Source: SMAG-U1939 sp036376595 (GTDB lineage: Bacteria > Chloroflexota > Ktedonobacteria > Ktedonobacterales > JADMIN01). Taken from it: a DNA stretch of 8,233 bases. A program made the position numbers and the translations under genes. The stretch is from contig DASVAA010000209.1 of the NCBI GenBank assembly GCA_036376595.1, positions 1 through 8,233 on the forward strand, read 5' to 3'. Position 1 is the stretch's first letter, and each line of letters begins with the position of its first letter. Under the pieces are notes generated by a model. It worked only from the letters and a program-made list of their open reading frames with translations, searched no databases and was not told where the DNA came from. This document shows, in pieces, positions 6,201-8,233 of the stretch.

Positions 6201-6845
6201 ATGCAGCGCGACAGCTCTCCCAGCGGAACGGCGAGTGCGGCTGACACGCGACGTGCCGGCGGGTTGCTGCTGGTGCTTTCGGGACCGTCGGGAGTCGGCA
6301 AGACGACCGTCACTAATGCCCTGAAGGCTGAGGGGTGGCCCGGCTACGTGGTCGTCACGGCGACCACCAGGCGCCCGCGCGAGGGCGAGGTAGACGGCAT
6401 GCACTACCTCTTCCGCACCGTGCAGCAGTTCCAGGAGATGGTGCGCAACGGCGAGCTGCTGGAGCACGCCGAGGTCCACGGCAACTATTATGGTGTGCCG
6501 GCGGCGCCGGTGCGCGAGCAGCTTGCGCGGGGCCGCGATGTGATCCTGACCATCGATCCGCAGGGCGCGGCGACCATCCGCAAGCGCACCAGGAACGCCA
6601 TCTTCATCTTCCTCGCGCCGGAGTCGGTGGACGATCTGGTGGAGCGGGTCGAGCTGCGCGGCCAGGATACGCCGGAGCAACGCGCCCTGCGGCTGCTCAA
6701 CGCCGAGCGCGAGATGGCGGAGCTGCCCGGCTACGACTACGCGATCGTCAATCGCAGCGGCTGCCTCGCCGAGGCCGTCGCGCTGTTCAAGGCCATCGTC
6801 CAGGCCGAGCACAGCCGCGTCCAGCCGCGCGCAGCGGAGGTCTAG
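6201..6845 (+). CDS. gmk: Guanylate kinase
   Basis: Cytoplasmic enzyme converting GMP and ATP to GDP and ADP, essential for guanine nucleotide supply. The protein has 214 residues from ATG 6201, near the usual 200-210 plus a short polar N-terminus. The Walker A loop is GPSGVGKT at 28-35. GMP-binding elements are TTRRPREGEVDG at 55-66, Y69, E88 and GNYYG at 94-98, followed by ILTIDPQGA at 115-123. Compared with yeast Gmk, the residues equivalent to Ser80 and Asp98 in the guanine pocket are V99 and T117. This may be typical of the lineage. AAGAAGGG at 6191-6198 serves as ribosome binding site, although it is close (2-3 nt) to the start. An in-frame GTG at 6120 lies at the probable transcription start and is unlikely. 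Two in-frame TAG stops are adjacent at 6843-6848. The usual neighbour rpoZ is absent; glpX follows after 141 bp. Confidence 0.95.
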   Translation: MQRDSSPSGTASAADTRRAGGLLLVLSGPSGVGKTTVTNALKAEGWPGYVVVTATTRRPREGEVDGMHYLFRTVQQFQEMVRNGELLEHAEVHGNYYGVPAAPVREQLARGRDVILTIDPQGAATIRKRTRNAIFIFLAPESVDDLVERVELRGQDTPEQRALRLLNAEREMAELPGYDYAIVNRSGCLAEAVALFKAIVQAEHSRVQPRAAEV

Positions 6846-6852
6846 TAGGGGT

Positions 6853-6906
6853 GTCCGGTGGACGCCCGCTGTCCGGTGGACGCCCGCTGTCCGGTGGACG
6901 CCCACC
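6853..6906 (+). repeat. Three tandem copies of an 18-bp repeat between gmk and glpX
   Basis: The unit GTCCGGTGGACGCCCGCT occurs exactly at 6853-6870 and 6871-6888, and with two mismatches at 6889-6906. Each unit contains the small palindrome GTCC-GGT-GGAC, so each copy could form a 4-bp hairpin, or the array could bind a protein repeatedly. The unit length is a multiple of three and two frames stay open across it, but it lies after the gmk stop and before the glpX ribosome binding site, so I treat it as non-coding. No spacers are present, so it is not CRISPR. It may be a minisatellite. Confidence 0.85.
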
Positions 6907-6972
6907 CTTACATGCCGCGGCGATGCGGAGGGCTGTGCGCCGCCCTGGCGCACGACGACCATAGACACCACG

Positions 6973-6980
6973 AGAGGAGA
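6973..6980 (+). promoter_or_regulatory. Strong Shine-Dalgarno for glpX
   Basis: AGAGGAGA, with AGGAG at 6975-6979, lies 7 nt before the ATG at 6987. It fixes the glpX start against an open extension reaching back to a GTG at 6858 inside the 18-bp repeats. Confidence 0.8.
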
Positions 6981-6986
6981 CGAGCC

Positions 6987-8054
6987 ATGAGCGATACCAA
7001 TGCGGACAACGCCAACAGCAGCGGCGACCAGGGAGATAGCGGCAACGCCGGCAGTAGCGGCAACGGCAATGGCAACGGGTTCGAGCGCTCCGGCACGCGC
7101 GAGCGCAATTTGGGCCTGGAGTTGGTGCGCGTGACCGAGGCCGCGGCGCACGCCGCGGCGCGCTACATGGGTCGCGGCGATAAGGAGGCGGTTGACCAGG
7201 CGGCGGTAGACGCCATGCGCTCGGCGCTCGATGGCGTAGATATGGCTGGCGTGGTGGTGATCGGCGAGGGCGAGAAGGACGAGGCGCCGATGCTCTACGT
7301 CGGCGAGCAGGTGGGCAACGGCCTGCCGCCGGAGGTGGACGTGGCGGTGGACCCCGTGGACGGCACACGCCTCACCGCGCTGGGGCTGCCCGGCGCGATC
7401 GCCACCGTCGCCACCGCCGACCGCGGCACGATGTACTCCGCGCCGCCAGGCGTCTACTACATGAAGAAGCTCGCGGTGGGCCGCGCTGCCGCGCGTGTGA
7501 TCGACCTCGACGCGCCGATTGTGGAGAACCTGGCGCGCATCGGCCAGGCGACCGACACGCCGATCCGCGACATCACCGTGACGGTGCTCGACCGCCCGCG
7601 CCACGCCGAGATCATCAAAGAGATTCGCGCCACCGGCGCACGCATCCGGCTGATCCAGGATGGCGACGTGGCGGCGGCGATCCAGGCGGCGATGGAAGAC
7701 TACCCGGTGGTGGACGTATACATGGGCATCGGCGGCGCGCCCGAGGCGGTGCTGGCCGCGGCGGCGATCAAGTGCGTCGGTGGGCAGATGCTCTGCCAGG
7801 TGTGGCCGCGCACCGACGAGGAGCGCGCCAAGCTGCTGGCCGACGGGGTAGACCTGGCGCGCGTCTACGGGGTGGACGACCTGATCACCTCGAATAACGT
7901 CTCGTTCGCGGCGACAGGCATCACCGCCGGAGAGCTGCTGCGCGGCGTGCGCTACACCAACACCGGCGCCCGCACGCATTCCGTGATGATGCGCGCCAAG
8001 ACCGGCACCGTGCGCTACATCGAGGCTGTGCATCGCTGGAAGAAGCCCAACTGA
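6987..8054 (+). CDS. glpX: Class II fructose-1,6-bisphosphatase (GlpX)
   Basis: Hydrolyses fructose 1,6-bisphosphate to fructose 6-phosphate in gluconeogenesis; a metal-dependent cytoplasmic enzyme of the lithium-sensitive phosphatase fold. In some lineages, notably cyanobacteria, GlpX enzymes also act on sedoheptulose 1,7-bisphosphate. The protein has 355 residues. Residues 1-36 are a tail rich in N, G, S and D that is absent from E. coli GlpX, whose sequence aligns from about residue 37. Metal and catalytic residues align with E. coli GlpX: GRGDK at 62-66, D70 (D33), E94 in IGEGEKDEAPML (E57), D122 in DPVDGT (D85) and E253 in GIGGAPE (E213). Position 125 is Asp, as in inositol monophosphatases, where E. 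coli has Glu. The last part, SNNVSFAATGIT, is also typical. It follows gmk on the same strand after the 18-bp repeats; a shared transcript is possible but not shown. Confidence 0.95.
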   Translation: MSDTNADNANSSGDQGDSGNAGSSGNGNGNGFERSGTRERNLGLELVRVTEAAAHAAARYMGRGDKEAVDQAAVDAMRSALDGVDMAGVVVIGEGEKDEAPMLYVGEQVGNGLPPEVDVAVDPVDGTRLTALGLPGAIATVATADRGTMYSAPPGVYYMKKLAVGRAAARVIDLDAPIVENLARIGQATDTPIRDITVTVLDRPRHAEIIKEIRATGARIRLIQDGDVAAAIQAAMEDYPVVDVYMGIGGAPEAVLAAAAIKCVGGQMLCQVWPRTDEERAKLLADGVDLARVYGVDDLITSNNVSFAATGITAGELLRGVRYTNTGARTHSVMMRAKTGTVRYIEAVHRWKKPN

Positions 8055-8128
8055 GTGAGTACGGAGAACTCGGAGGACGTGGAGCGGACGCTAGGGCCGG
8101 TAGGAAGGGAAGTGGGGGGCGGACGGCG

Positions 8129-8233
8129 ATGGCCCAATGGCAGAACCTGCTGGAGCGGGTACTGGGAGGGCATGCGGACCACAACATCCGGTTCAGCGTC
8201 CTGCGCGGACTACTGCGGCGGCTGGGCTTCGAT
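8129..8233 (+). CDS. hicA: HicA-family toxin, N-terminal part cut by the window edge
   Basis: Thirty-five codons from ATG 8129 remain open to the end of the window. The peptide begins MAQWQNLLERVLGG and continues through NIRFSVLRGLLRRLGFD. As I recall them, this resembles a HicA variant seen in cyanobacteria and Chloroflexota, in which a short helix and 'xNIxFxxLxxLLxxLGF' precede the catalytic GSHHIF histidine motif. That motif would lie just beyond the edge and is not visible. HicA toxins are small mRNA interferases with a dsRBD-like fold, normally neutralised by HicB encoded next to them. The gene starts 74 bp after glpX; a G-rich stretch at 8114-8123 may aid ribosome binding. The call rests on family memory of the N-terminus alone. 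Confidence 0.55.
   Translation, partial: MAQWQNLLERVLGGHADHNIRFSVLRGLLRRLGFD

Noticed and set aside
6853..6906. CRISPR-like array
   Set aside because: The 18-bp units abut directly with no spacers and there are no cas genes in the window.
6858..6986. Upstream in-frame extension of glpX through the 18-bp repeats (GTG 6858)
   Set aside because: AGAGGAGA 7 nt before ATG 6987 is a far better start, and the extension encodes repeated CPVDAR with no similarity to GlpX.
6177..8033. Very long minus-strand open frame (618 codons) opposite gmk and glpX
   Set aside because: It is antisense to two clearly recognisable enzymes, its translation is rich in His, Arg and Ala with no family features, and such open frames are expected opposite GC-rich genes.
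8055..8233. Alternative open frame from GTG 8055 to the window end
   Set aside because: The translation is Gly/Thr/Ser/Cys-rich with no family resemblance, while the ATG 8129 frame gives a coherent amphipathic HicA-like N-terminus.

Overview
The window is a compact, very GC-rich bacterial segment, apparently chromosomal, with one N-terminally complete gene cut by the right edge. I estimate GC at roughly two thirds by eye; it was not computed. Product choice and protein sequence features suggest Chloroflexota or a related deep-branching phylum. These features are an RqcH with a cyanobacteria/Chloroflexota-like 'PPxERVLEL' segment, a guanylate kinase with 'YYGVP', a class II (GlpX) fructose-bisphosphatase, and a HicA variant of a type I recall from those groups. 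This placement is an inference, not a demonstrated assignment.

Layout, left to right. Positions 1-318 are a leader without a convincing gene, containing an AT-rich island with candidate -10 boxes. Then comes a ClC-family chloride channel/transporter with two CBS domains (319-2454, +). It runs tail-to-tail, with a 9-bp gap, into serine acetyltransferase cysE (2464-3195, -). cysE has its own good-looking promoter just upstream (3295-3323, -). Further upstream on the same strand are an unrecognised six-helix membrane protein (3337-4011, -) and rqcH (4060-6051, -), separated by 48 bp and possibly one transcript. A 149-bp divergent intergenic region carries back-to-back -10 elements and separates rqcH from gmk (6201-6845, +). 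After gmk there are three tandem copies of an 18-bp repeat (6853-6906), then glpX (6987-8054, +). The window ends in the first 35 codons of a HicA-like toxin gene (8129 onward, +).

The genes do not form one pathway. They are mostly housekeeping: anion transport, the committed step of cysteine synthesis, ribosome-associated quality control, GMP to GDP conversion, and gluconeogenesis. The rqcH/gmk proximity echoes the yloA(rqcH)-yloC-remA-gmk-rpoZ neighbourhood known from Bacillus, but here it is reduced to a divergent pair without yloC, remA or rpoZ. I see no strong evidence for a new multi-gene system. The items most worth a second look are the orphan membrane protein downstream of rqcH, the shared rqcH/gmk promoter region, the 18-bp tandem repeat, and residue substitutions at functional positions in ClC, RqcH and Gmk.
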